A DNA stretch of 64,000 nucleotides, from the NCBI RefSeq assembly GCF_001746915.1, contig NZ_MJGC01000059.1:1-64000 (forward strand). Reading direction: 5' to 3'. Of the stretch, positions 35,242 to 43,752 are shown in pieces. A program made the position numbers and the translations under genes. The notes beneath the pieces are model-generated. The model was not told the origin of the DNA. It did not search any database and saw only the letters and a program-made list of their open reading frames with translations. This DNA is from Desertifilum tharense IPPAS B-1220. GTDB lineage: Bacteria; Cyanobacteriota; Cyanobacteriia; Cyanobacteriales; Desertifilaceae. The stretch's first letter is position 1. The number at the start of each line of letters is the position of its first letter.

Positions 35242-36141
35242 GTGAAAACCGATACCCTGTTTTATACTCTCTTCCAAGAATTTCCCAGGATTTTCTTCGA
35301 GTTAATTGGACGTTTACCGGAAGATAGCGATCGCTATGACTTCACCTCAGTGGAAGTCAAACAACTGGCGTTTCGCTTAGATGGTTTGTTTCTACCTAAA
35401 CCCACTCAGCAAAACCAACCGTTTTATCTGGTTGAGGTGCAGTTCCAGCCAGACGATAATTTCTACTATCGCCTGTTTGCCGAACTGTTCCTCTACCTGA
35501 GACAATATCAACCACCTCATCCTTGGCGCATTGTCACCATTTATCCATCCCGCAGTGTGGAACGCGCACAGGACTTGCAGTTTGAGGAAATTTTATCCTT
35601 AAATCGCGTAACGCGCATTTATCTGGATGAATTGGGAGAGGCGGCGGAAAACTCTCTCGGCGTAGGTGTTGTTAAGCTAGTGATTGAGGCTGAGGCAACG
35701 GCGGGAACGCTAGCCAGACGATTAATTGCTCAAGCTAGGCAGCAGCTTGTCGATGAAACCACTCAGCGTAACTTAATCGATTTCATCGAAACCATCATTA
35801 TCTATAAACTCCCCCAAAAGTCCCGCGAGGAGATTGAAGAAATGTTAGGACTCAACGAGTTAAAGCAAACGAAAGTCTATCAAGAGGCTTTTAGCGAAGG
35901 AAAACAAGAGGGTAAGGAGGAAGGAAGACAGGAAGGAAGACAGGAAGGAAGACAGGAAGGCAGACAGGAAGGCAGACAGGAAGGCAGACAGGAAGGGAAA
36001 CAGGAAGGCAGACAGGAAGCCAAACTCAGTTTAATTCCCCGGCTGGTGTCTCTTGGGATGGAAGTAGAAGCGATCGCGCAATTGCTAGAACTCCCCTTAG
36101 AAACCGTGCAAGCCGTAATTCAAGCAACCGACAGCCCTTAG
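35242..36141 (+). CDS. Rpn/DUF2887-family putative nuclease with an EGRQ repeat tract
   Basis: A 299-residue protein with a PD-(D/E)xK-like N-terminal domain (FRLDGLFLPK, YLVEVQFQPDDNFYYRLFAELFLYL), as in the Rpn/transposase-related family abundant in cyanobacteria. Homologues can act as DNA nucleases that promote recombination; activity here is inferred. Residues 219-258 are ten copies of a four-residue unit EGRQ/EGKQ, encoded by a 12-bp minisatellite. Start is GTG at 35242, 9 bp after prfC. A related family member without the repeat is at 57674-58471. Confidence 0.85.
   Translation: MKTDTLFYTLFQEFPRIFFELIGRLPEDSDRYDFTSVEVKQLAFRLDGLFLPKPTQQNQPFYLVEVQFQPDDNFYYRLFAELFLYLRQYQPPHPWRIVTIYPSRSVERAQDLQFEEILSLNRVTRIYLDELGEAAENSLGVGVVKLVIEAEATAGTLARRLIAQARQQLVDETTQRNLIDFIETIIIYKLPQKSREEIEEMLGLNELKQTKVYQEAFSEGKQEGKEEGRQEGRQEGRQEGRQEGRQEGRQEGKQEGRQEAKLSLIPRLVSLGMEVEAIAQLLELPLETVQAVIQATDSP
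35896..36015 (+). repeat. 12-bp in-frame minisatellite (GAAGGAAGACAG), ten units
   Basis: Ten 12-base units encode EGKQ, EGKE, six EGRQ, EGKQ and EGRQ. Units differ by single bases (GGA/GGC/GGG for Gly, AGA/AAA for Arg/Lys). Because each unit is a multiple of three, copy-number change keeps the frame. Confidence 0.92.
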
Positions 36142-36207
36142 AAAAAGCGCCATTTCTAATCCAGGAGAGCTATCTTAGGAGTTGTCCTGAGTTGGTTGAA
36201 TGCGAGT

Positions 36208-38598
36208 ATGGCATCTACCCCGGAAAACTCCGCACTCTCGTCGGGTTTAGCTGCCCTGAAACAAAAAGATTATCAAAATGCGATCGCGCATTTAGAAGAA
36301 GTTTGTCAGTTAGAACTCGATCTCAGCCGGGTTGAACGCGCTCAAATCGGCTTAGTTACCGCCTATGCTCAAGTAGGAGATCGGGAAAAAGCGATCGCGA
36401 TCGCCCAAACGCTGACCCACAGCAGAAATCCGCGTTCAGCAACTTGGGCTAACAAAACCTTAGAAAAACTCTCTCAAGCTGCAACCCCGCAAAAGACAGC
36501 CGATGTCACGGGTTTTGTACCGATGGCGTCTCCCCTAGCCAAACCCTCTTTTTCTTTAAAACGCCAACCGAAGACAGAAAGTGCAGCCCTAACTGCGGAA
36601 CATCTTTCAACCCAACAGCCTGAAACTGAAACGCGCCTTCAACTCGACAGCAGCCCCCCGCCCAGTTCCGAGCCTCCCGTAACCCGCAAACCCTCTGAGC
36701 TTTCTCAACAAAATCGTCAGTGGCATCAAGCCGGACGCGCTCAACGCTGGGGGAATTTACCTCAAAACATTAGTCTAGTCGGCTCGCCGCAACTGTTGTG
36801 GGGGCTACAAATTGCCACAGCGATCGCTCTATTCTGGTGGATGCGCTTTACCTTCCGCTATGGGGGGCCGAAAATTAACGATTTGCTGTTGCGCCTTCCC
36901 CTCGTCAACCCCCTCGGCTTCCTTTACCAAGATCCAACTCAACTCTTTCTGGCGATCTTAGTCATCCTGGCAGTTGGACTCCCTTGGATCGTAACCGGGT
37001 TGCTAAAATTCTTCTATGAATCGCAACCCCTCCCCCTAGAAACGCTCAGTGCTTACAGTCCAGATGCCGTTCGCACCCTTCAGCGTTATTGCCGTCAGCG
37101 TCGGTTAGCCCTACCGCAACTGCAACTTTTACCGAACCCAGCCCCCTTAATTTTTACCTACGGTCATTTACCCAAAACGGCTTGTATTGTCGTCAGCCAG
37201 GGACTGTTAGAACAGTTGGGCGAAGAGGAAATTGCGGCAATTTATGCTACACAACTGGGGCAAATTGTCCATTGGGATTTTGCGGTGATGTCTTGGGGCG
37301 TATTGCTTTTACAAATCCCCTATTTACTCTATCTTCAAGCCTCGATCTGGAGCGAAAAAACTAGCGATCGCTTTGAGCATCCTTTCTTGATTAACCTCAT
37401 TCAAGGCTTAGGCGCAACCCTTGCTAGCCTGATGTATGGCATTTATTGGATACTTCAGTTCCCGTTACTATGGCTGTCGCGCTGGCGCTTATTCTACAGC
37501 GATGCGGAAGCCGTGGCGATTACAGGTCATCCCAATGCCCTGATTCGAGCTTTACTCAAAATTGCGATGGGAGTCGCCGATACAGTTGCTGAGGACAACT
37601 CCGCCCGCCCAAAAGGGGACAAATCTACTCGCTGGCTGTTAGAAAGCTTCAACTTTCTGCTGCCGGTTGGTTACAAACAAGCCTTATTATTTTCCGCCCA
37701 AACGAGCGATCGCACCTTTGAAGAACTACTCGCCTGGGATTTACGCAACCCCTACCGTCGCTGGCTGGTTGCGCTCAAAGGACATCCCCTTTTAGGCGAT
37801 CGCCTATCCCGCCTCACCCATTATGCGCGCTTTTGGCGTCTCGAACCCGAACTCGATTTACCCTCCCCCCCTCGTCCATTTCGCTGGACTCAAACCAACC
37901 TTCAGCAATGGGCAACAACCACCACTCAGCAACTATTGCACAATGCCCAAGCCTGGCCGTTACTCCCTAGCGCGATCGCTTACGGCTGTTTAGGCGGGTT
38001 AGCATTGCGGGGTTTTCTGTGGGTTGTTGGCAAAATTAGCTATGAATTGTACATCTGGCAATTGGTTTGGCTCTCTCAAGACAAACTGGGTTACTTATTT
38101 GCCGCCTGCTGGTTAATTTGCTTTGGAGTTTACTTATTAGTGCGAATTAACAGCTATTTTCCAGAAGTCACAGCAACCAACGCCAAAACTGAACGAGACG
38201 TGCTGAAACTGCAACTTTCTGAGCGCAGCTTACCTCCCCAGAGTACCCCCATCCGTCTAGTGGGCAAACTAACCGGCCGGCGCGGGATCGGCAATGCATT
38301 GGCTCAAGATTTGACAATCCAAAGCCCTGCTGGACCGATTAAACTTCATCATTACCCGCTTTTGGGCCCCCTTGCCTATTTCGGGTCGGGCTTCCCTCAA
38401 CCGGGCGCTTGGATCGGGCAAACCGTTACTGTGACGGGATGGCTGAGACGCGGGGCCACCCCCTGGATTGATGTGGAACAAATTCGCACGCGCAATAATC
38501 GCACGGCACGGAACTATCAGCCAATTTGGTTAACTTTAATGGCGTTTGCGGTGGTGGCTTGGGCTGCTTATTTAATTTGGACGACCCCGGCTACTTGA
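36208..38598 (+). CDS. M48-like membrane protein lacking the zinc motif (pseudoprotease), with N-terminal TPR-like region
   Basis: A 796-residue membrane protein. Residues 1-95 look TPR-like (ALKQKDYQNAIAHLEEV), 100-175 form a polar linker, and membrane helices at about 190-275 precede an M48-type domain. At the position of the HExxH motif the sequence reads IAAIYATQLGQIVHWD (about residues 341-356), so His, Glu and His are replaced by Thr, Gln and Gln. The downstream YSDAEAVAITGHP region also lacks the usual ligand Glu. More membrane helices and a soluble tail (about 660-770) follow. Probably non-catalytic. ATG 36208 preferred over TTG 36196. Confidence 0.75.
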   Translation: MASTPENSALSSGLAALKQKDYQNAIAHLEEVCQLELDLSRVERAQIGLVTAYAQVGDREKAIAIAQTLTHSRNPRSATWANKTLEKLSQAATPQKTADVTGFVPMASPLAKPSFSLKRQPKTESAALTAEHLSTQQPETETRLQLDSSPPPSSEPPVTRKPSELSQQNRQWHQAGRAQRWGNLPQNISLVGSPQLLWGLQIATAIALFWWMRFTFRYGGPKINDLLLRLPLVNPLGFLYQDPTQLFLAILVILAVGLPWIVTGLLKFFYESQPLPLETLSAYSPDAVRTLQRYCRQRRLALPQLQLLPNPAPLIFTYGHLPKTACIVVSQGLLEQLGEEEIAAIYATQLGQIVHWDFAVMSWGVLLLQIPYLLYLQASIWSEKTSDRFEHPFLINLIQGLGATLASLMYGIYWILQFPLLWLSRWRLFYSDAEAVAITGHPNALIRALLKIAMGVADTVAEDNSARPKGDKSTRWLLESFNFLLPVGYKQALLFSAQTSDRTFEELLAWDLRNPYRRWLVALKGHPLLGDRLSRLTHYARFWRLEPELDLPSPPRPFRWTQTNLQQWATTTTQQLLHNAQAWPLLPSAIAYGCLGGLALRGFLWVVGKISYELYIWQLVWLSQDKLGYLFAACWLICFGVYLLVRINSYFPEVTATNAKTERDVLKLQLSERSLPPQSTPIRLVGKLTGRRGIGNALAQDLTIQSPAGPIKLHHYPLLGPLAYFGSGFPQPGAWIGQTVTVTGWLRRGATPWIDVEQIRTRNNRTARNYQPIWLTLMAFAVVAWAAYLIWTTPAT

Positions 38599-38637
38599 TA
38601 AATGTAAAGAAAAGTTGCGCGATCGCCCCCGCTCGTG

Positions 38638-38655
38638 TAACATTATTTAATGTTA
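38638..38655. promoter_or_regulatory. AT-rich inverted repeat
   Basis: TAACAT (38638-38643), six-base spacer TATTTA, ATGTTA (38650-38655). It lies between the M48-like gene and a terminator, at the likely start of a short independent transcript. Confidence 0.4.
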
Positions 38656-38782
38656 ACCCATGAACTCAGACAGGCCCTAGGATGCTACTTCAGTTGCAGG
38701 TGCAGCTAATCTGTCTTGAAGTCATGTTTTCTTCCTCCCAACACAGCAAGCTTAACCAGCCGCAATTGTCGGCTGGTTTTTG
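38650..38782 (+). ncRNA. Candidate small RNA ending in a strong terminator
   Basis: A stretch of about 130 bases without a convincing frame. AGACAG (about 38668) can pair with CTGTCT (about 38710), enclosing a smaller GCTAC/GCAGC stem; a pyrimidine-rich single-stranded part (TTTTCTTCCTCCCAACACAGC) then leads to the terminator. It starts near an AT-rich inverted repeat. It could also be just the 3' tail of the M48-like gene. Known Yfr1 loop sequence is not present. Confidence 0.4.
38754..38782 (+). terminator. Strong intrinsic terminator
   Basis: AACCAGCCG (38754-38762) and CGGCTGGTT (38770-38778) pair perfectly over 9 bp around a 7-base loop, followed by TTTTTG. Confidence 0.9.
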
Positions 38783-39221
38783 TTACAGTTACAGAAGACG
38801 GGGTTGACTAGATTGCAGGTTTGAGCAAAAAAGATTGTTTGTTTCAAAATCAACTAAAAGAGTGAAATTTGTCGTACTAACGAGCTAGGTGCTTAAGGGC
38901 GTGATACCTTATAGAATGGCACAAGTTCTGGCAAGGTTATTCCAGAAAAAAATGCTTGGCTTAAAGCCTCCAGTGATGACCCAAAAATTACGCAGTGACT
39001 TAATCTCGCCAATTTCTCTCCTCCGGACAACAAAGGAGAGACGAGGGATATTGGATCGGCAAAATGCTAAGGTCAGCTGGACTGTCAAGGTTTACGAAAA
39101 GGTGCAAAGGTTGGTTAGTTCTAGGGGAGTTTCTCGTTGCAAGAGGGCATCCCAGTTGACCCCGTGGCCGAGCAGTGGATTGTGCAAGTTGATTTAATTC
39201 TCAGTCTGGAGGTTTCAGTTC
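38783..39221 (+). other. Long region upstream of the rbp gene, probable 5' leader
   Basis: 439 bases lie between the terminator and the ATG of the RNA-binding protein gene. A frame of 102 codons (38889-39197) crosses it, but its composition and lack of domain features argue against a gene. Cold-regulated cyanobacterial rbp genes are known to have long leaders, and a GGAGG site stands at 39209-39213. Confidence 0.5.
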
Positions 39222-39686
39222 ATGTCTATTCGCCTATATGTTGGTAATTTACCCAAAGAAATAGACCGTCAAGAGCTAGCTGCTGTGTTTGCTGATGCTG
39301 GCGATTCGATCTCAACGAAAGTCATTACCGATCGCAAGACCGGAAAATGTCGGGGATTCGGTTTTGTCACCGTCAAGACCGACGAACAAGCCGATGAAAT
39401 TATTGAGAAGTACAACGGCTATGTCTTTAAAGACAATGCCCTCAAAATTGAGAAAGCATTGCCCCGCGCTAAAGGCAAATCAGACGAAGAAGCACCCGTG
39501 GCGAGCAGTGCTGGTAGCAGCGCCACCGCAAGCAGCAGCGGGCGTCGTAAAAACAACAATAACAAGTCTCGCCGTTCTCCCAGTACCAGTACCGAATCGA
39601 GCAACAGCGTTCAGCCCGATCCGCGTTGGGCCCAAGAACTGGAAAAGCTTAAGGAAATGCTGGCCGCTCAAGCGACCAATTCCTAA
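39222..39686 (+). CDS. RRM-type RNA-binding protein, Rbp3-like
   Basis: A 154-residue protein with one RRM at residues 1-82: RNP2 LYVGNL and RNP1 KCRGFGFV are intact. A Ser/Ala/Asn-rich, basic linker (about 90-130) and a conserved short tail (DPRWAQELEKLKEMLAAQ) follow. Small cyanobacterial Rbp1-type proteins end soon after the RRM, so the long tail points to the Rbp3 type, which in Synechocystis helps place photosystem mRNAs at thylakoids. ATG start with GGAGG upstream. Confidence 0.9.
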   Translation: MSIRLYVGNLPKEIDRQELAAVFADAGDSISTKVITDRKTGKCRGFGFVTVKTDEQADEIIEKYNGYVFKDNALKIEKALPRAKGKSDEEAPVASSAGSSATASSSGRRKNNNNKSRRSPSTSTESSNSVQPDPRWAQELEKLKEMLAAQATNS

Positions 39687-39794
39687 GTTCATTTGGGTAT
39701 TGTTTTCTCTAATGGGGATGGGTGTAAGGAGCGATAGTTCTCGAAACGCTTCTGCACCTATCCTCAATTTGGGGGGACGTTCCAGCCAGCGAAC

Positions 39795-40199
39795 TTAACT
39801 GGCGGAGGAACTGGGCTTTTTATCAATCAGCCGTTCGAGTACCTCTTGGAGGGTGGCTGCCTCAAAAGGCTTTGTCAAATATTCTGTTGCGCCTGCTAAT
39901 CGACCTTGGACTTTATCAAAGGCGCTGTCTCTGGCTGTGAGCATAATAATGGGTAGATGCTGAAACTGAGGAAGGCTGCGAACCGTTCGACACAGTTCTA
40001 AGCCATCAACCCCCGGCATGGTGACATCGAGTAAAACTGCGGATATGGGTTCGTGGTAGATCAGGGATAGAGCATCCACCGCGTTACTCGTCACCAAAAC
40101 GCGATAGGCATTTTCTAAAGAGCGTTTGATTGACTGTTGAACGATCGCACTGTCGTCAACCGCAAGAATTGTTTTAAAATTGTTTGCACCGGAAACCAT
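39795..40199 (-). CDS. Single-domain response regulator (CheY-like)
   Basis: A 134-residue receiver domain: acidic pair in ILAVDDSAIV, phosphoacceptor Asp in AVLLDVTMPGVDG, Thr in IIMLTARD, and Lys in YLTKPF. There is no output domain. A short Ser-rich tail ends the protein. ATG 40199 has a GGAGAG ribosome site upstream and is preferred over an upstream in-frame start at 40214. It is divergent from the large histidine kinase at 40677 and is a plausible partner of it. Confidence 0.93.
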   Translation of the reverse strand: MVSGANNFKTILAVDDSAIVQQSIKRSLENAYRVLVTSNAVDALSLIYHEPISAVLLDVTMPGVDGLELCRTVRSLPQFQHLPIIMLTARDSAFDKVQGRLAGATEYLTKPFEAATLQEVLERLIDKKPSSSAS

Positions 40200-40676
40200 C
40201 TTTCTCTCCGCCAACCAAGAATAGTTCTGAAATGTGGCTCTTCATATCTAGCTTTTTACCCATTCTCCTGTCTGAAAAAAAGGGCCGACAAGAGAGCGCA
40301 ACGCAGTCTTCGATCGTTGCCAGAGCGATTTTGCACCACTACAATGACCTCTAGACATTCTCAGAATGCCCAAAATTAGGATAAACTCACAGATCCTTCA
40401 TAGTTATTCACGGTCAACGTATTTATTTTAGTTTTCTGATTCATCAACAAACGAGCGTTGAGCTAATTCATTATTCTTAATGCAAGTCATTAAATTTTAA
40501 CACGCTAAGATAGCGAGCCGTATGTTAATTTGGGCACTTTAGACTAGAGGAAATCGCTTCAATCCAATTGGGTTAATCCCGAAAAAGAGAGTGCTGTTGA
40601 GTTAGAAAGACCATGAACGGTGGGATCGAAAAGCAACAGGTTCATGACCAATGTGTGACCAGGGGGAGCGATCGCA
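40200..40676. other. 477-bp divergent promoter region
   Basis: It lies between the CheY-like gene and the GAF histidine kinase gene. AT-rich stretches near 40420-40520 could hold promoters, but no exact operator, hairpin or small gene could be supported. Confidence 0.4.
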
Positions 40677-43523
40677 ATGACTATTTTGTTGCCCAGTAAT
40701 GAGATTCAAAGGCTCAAGATTTTGGCTCAGTATCAAATTTTAGACACCCCTCCAGACACCCGCTTTGACGATCTTGCCTTTTTGGCCGCCCAAGTTTGTC
40801 AAGCCCCCATCGCCTTAATTGGCTTTGTCGATCGAGATCGGTTGTGGGTTAAAGCGAAAGTCGGCAACATTAACAACGAACTCGACCGCCAACTCCTCCC
40901 TTGGGATGAAATTGTAGCGCAGCAAGGGGTTTGGACAAGCCAGGGACATCCCCCTTTAAAGATGGCTGTGAATGGCACATCTCAAACCCTACCCTTGTAT
41001 GCTGCCGTACCCATTTTTACCTCAGATGGGTATGCGCTGGGCTTAATGGGGGTGATGGACGATCGCGATCGCCCCCTCAGCCCCAGCCAACAGCAAGCCC
41101 TCCAAGCCCTCAGCCGTCAAGTCACCGCATTGCTAGACAGCCATCGAGACACCCTACCCGCATCCGATCGCAATGGTCAGTTCTCCTCAGAAGAGGCGAT
41201 CGCTTACCCCTCTAACCTGAAAATTGTCAAAATCCTAGAAAGTATCACCGACGCCTTCTTTACCCTCGATCGTCAGTGGCGGTTCACCTACCTCAACTCT
41301 CGCGCCGAGCAAATTCTGCTGAGAAACCGCAAGCAACTCCAAAACACCCATTTGTGGGAAGAATTCCCAGAATTAGCAAACTCGACCTTCAGAGGCGAAT
41401 TTGAGCGAGCAATGTCGCGTCAAGTCACCGTTCACTTTGAAGAATTTTACTCGCTTCTCAGCATCTGGCTAGAAGTAAAAGCCTATCCCTACCAAGAAGG
41501 ATTATCTGTTTACTTTCGCGATGTCACCACCCGCAAACAAGCTGAGGCCGAACTCTTAGAGCGATCGTACCTTTCCACCCTAGCAACTGAAGTGGGTACC
41601 ATCTTGGTTCAGGGCGGAACGCTTCCCGATATTTTAGAGCGGTGTGCAAATGCGATTGTCCAAGAATTAGATATTGCTGGCGCGAAAATTTGGCTGTTTG
41701 CAACCGATTCGCAAATGCTGGAATTACAAGCAGTGGCGGGTCAACTGTCCTATAGCGAAGCTTTCCCCGTACGAATTGCGATCGGGATTTCAATTATTGG
41801 CTTTATTGCTCACAATCGCCAGCCTTACCATACGAATAACCTCCTCAAAGATGCCTGGTTTGGGGCCTCAACTTGGGCCGAAGAAGAACAACTCAGCGCT
41901 TTTGCGGGATATCCGTTAATTGTTGAAGACCGACTGATTGGCGTTATGGCGGTTTTTAGCAAGCGGGCATTTAGCGTTGAACTGGATAATACTTTAAGTT
42001 GGGTGGCGAATGCGATCGCCGTTGCGGTGGATCGATCTTGGGCGCGCGAAGCCTTGATGTCTCGCCGCGAAAGCCTACTGTTTCAACTGGCTAACCAAAT
42101 TCGCAAGTCTTTAGACCTCAACACAATCTTAACGACGGCGGTTAGCGAAATTCGTAACTTACTCAATATCGATCGCTGTCAGTTTATGTGGTGCTGGCCG
42201 CATCAAGCCTATTTATCGATTACGCACGAATCCGCAGCATCAGACATTGCCAGCGGCTTAGGTGATTTTTCTCCCACAGATACAACCATTTTAATGGAGA
42301 AGATCCAAAACCTGGAAACGCTTCGGATTGAAGAAACTCATGACTCGACAAGCGAACTTGCAGAGGATACTGACTTGGGGATATTGCAGGCGTCGCTGTT
42401 TCATCAAGGAATTTCTTCTCAACTGTTGGTTCCCCTAGAAACGCGCACCGGACAACTCGGAGCTATTATATGCAGTCATTGTAGCGGGCCGCGCCCTTGG
42501 AGCAATTCTGAGGTGGAGTTACTTCAAGCCGTGACCGATCAATTGGCGATCGCGATCGATCAAGCCGAACTTTATGCTCAAAGTCACGCGGCGGCTTTTG
42601 CAGCCAAAACCCAAGCCGAACAATTAAGCGAAGCCTTAGAAACTCTCAAGTCAACCCAGGCTCAACTGATTCAACATGAAAAAATGTCGAGTTTGGGTCA
42701 AATGATTGCTGGAATTGCCCATGAAATTAATAATCCAGTGAATTTTATTACTGGAAATCTGACGCACGCTAGTAACTATATTGAAGATTTGATGGATTTA
42801 TTAAAACTCTATCAAGACTATTATCCTAATGCCGATCGAACTATTCAAGATAAGACTCAGGATATTGATTTAGAGTTTCTTGAAGAAGATTTGCCCAGCC
42901 TCTTAGAATCGATGCAGGTGGGGGCGGAACGGATTCGTCAAATTGTGTTATCTTTGCGAAACTTTTCGCGTTTGGATGAATCGGAAATGAAACCTGTCAA
43001 TATTCATGAGGGGATAGACAACACCCTGATGATTCTGCAACATCGCCTCAAGCCCAAGACAGCCAATCAAGCCATTCAGGTGATTAAGGAGTACGGCGAC
43101 CTGCCGCAAATTGGGTGTTATCCCGGTCAGCTCAATCAGGTTTTTATGAATATTTTAAGTAATGCGATTGATGCGTTAGAAGCTTCTTCAGAATTATCGG
43201 CAGTTGTCCCTGTAACTTCTTATTCTTCAAGTTTGCCTTTAATGCCAACTATTTGGATTCAGACTAAATATATTAACGACCAATGGATTGCAATTCATGT
43301 CATTGATAACGGACAAGGGATGTCTGAAGAAGTGCGATCGCGTCTATTCGATCCCTTTTTTACAACCAAGCCAGTCGGCAAAGGTACGGGTTTAGGTCTA
43401 TCGATTAGCTATCAAATTGTTGTCGAAAAACATAAAGGCAAACTGCAATGTTTCTCTGAAGTGGGTAAAGGAGCCGAATTTATAATCGCGATTCCCGTTG
43501 CTCCCACCGAACCCCTGACTTGA
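40677..43523 (+). CDS. Large GAF/PAS sensor histidine kinase
   Basis: A 948-residue soluble kinase. Domains in order: GAF (about 1-160, [21 protein letters not shown]), PAS (about 185-285, [18 protein letters not shown]), GAF (about 295-455), GAF (about 465-640), HisKA with phosphoacceptor His682 ([13 protein letters not shown]), and HATPase (about 775-943; [19 protein letters not shown]). The GAF domains lack an evident bilin-attachment Cys context, so the ligand is unknown. Its kinase core is very similar to that of the ethylene-receptor-type kinase at 31126-33315. ATG start with AGGGGGA upstream. Confidence 0.93.
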   Translation: MTILLPSNEIQRLKILAQYQILDTPPDTRFDDLAFLAAQVCQAPIALIGFVDRDRLWVKAKVGNINNELDRQLLPWDEIVAQQGVWTSQGHPPLKMAVNGTSQTLPLYAAVPIFTSDGYALGLMGVMDDRDRPLSPSQQQALQALSRQVTALLDSHRDTLPASDRNGQFSSEEAIAYPSNLKIVKILESITDAFFTLDRQWRFTYLNSRAEQILLRNRKQLQNTHLWEEFPELANSTFRGEFERAMSRQVTVHFEEFYSLLSIWLEVKAYPYQEGLSVYFRDVTTRKQAEAELLERSYLSTLATEVGTILVQGGTLPDILERCANAIVQELDIAGAKIWLFATDSQMLELQAVAGQLSYSEAFPVRIAIGISIIGFIAHNRQPYHTNNLLKDAWFGASTWAEEEQLSAFAGYPLIVEDRLIGVMAVFSKRAFSVELDNTLSWVANAIAVAVDRSWAREALMSRRESLLFQLANQIRKSLDLNTILTTAVSEIRNLLNIDRCQFMWCWPHQAYLSITHESAASDIASGLGDFSPTDTTILMEKIQNLETLRIEETHDSTSELAEDTDLGILQASLFHQGISSQLLVPLETRTGQLGAIICSHCSGPRPWSNSEVELLQAVTDQLAIAIDQAELYAQSHAAAFAAKTQAEQLSEALETLKSTQAQLIQHEKMSSLGQMIAGIAHEINNPVNFITGNLTHASNYIEDLMDLLKLYQDYYPNADRTIQDKTQDIDLEFLEEDLPSLLESMQVGAERIRQIVLSLRNFSRLDESEMKPVNIHEGIDNTLMILQHRLKPKTANQAIQVIKEYGDLPQIGCYPGQLNQVFMNILSNAIDALEASSELSAVVPVTSYSSSLPLMPTIWIQTKYINDQWIAIHVIDNGQGMSEEVRSRLFDPFFTTKPVGKGTGLGLSISYQIVVEKHKGKLQCFSEVGKGAEFIIAIPVAPTEPLT

Positions 43524-43631
43524 GGTTAGGACTATTCCTAGAAGTAGAGAAAAAGGGCGAGGGCATCTCCTCAAATTTCCGCCTAAAGGGAAATAGGAGA
43601 GTTAAGCAAAAGTTGTTATTAGGTTAAATAT

Positions 43632-43715
43632 TGAATTCTGCAATTGTCCGAGAATTCAGTCCTCATTAACCTGATTCGATTCCGAAGTAGATTCTCCAAT
43701 GTTTCTAAAACATTG
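43632..43715. promoter_or_regulatory. Two inverted repeats upstream of the SLC13 gene
   Basis: TGAATTCT (43632-43639) / AGAATTCA (43651-43658), and CAATGTT (43697-43703) / AACATTG (43709-43715) with a 5-base loop. Both lie in the 229-bp gap before the permease gene and may be operators or leader hairpins. Confidence 0.4.
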
Positions 43716-43752
43716 AGCAGTTGAAGACATTTTGCGAATCGTACAACTGAGT

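Noticed and set aside
35896..36015. CRISPR-like array
   Set aside because: The 12-bp units are contiguous, without spacers, and in frame within a coding gene.
35242..36141. Transposase of an insertion sequence
   Set aside because: The Rpn-family core is present but there are no terminal inverted repeats or target duplications around it; the same holds for 57674-58471.
38889..39197. Open frame of 102 codons upstream of the rbp gene
   Set aside because: No domain, membrane or signal features and gene-unlike composition; better explained as a long leader.
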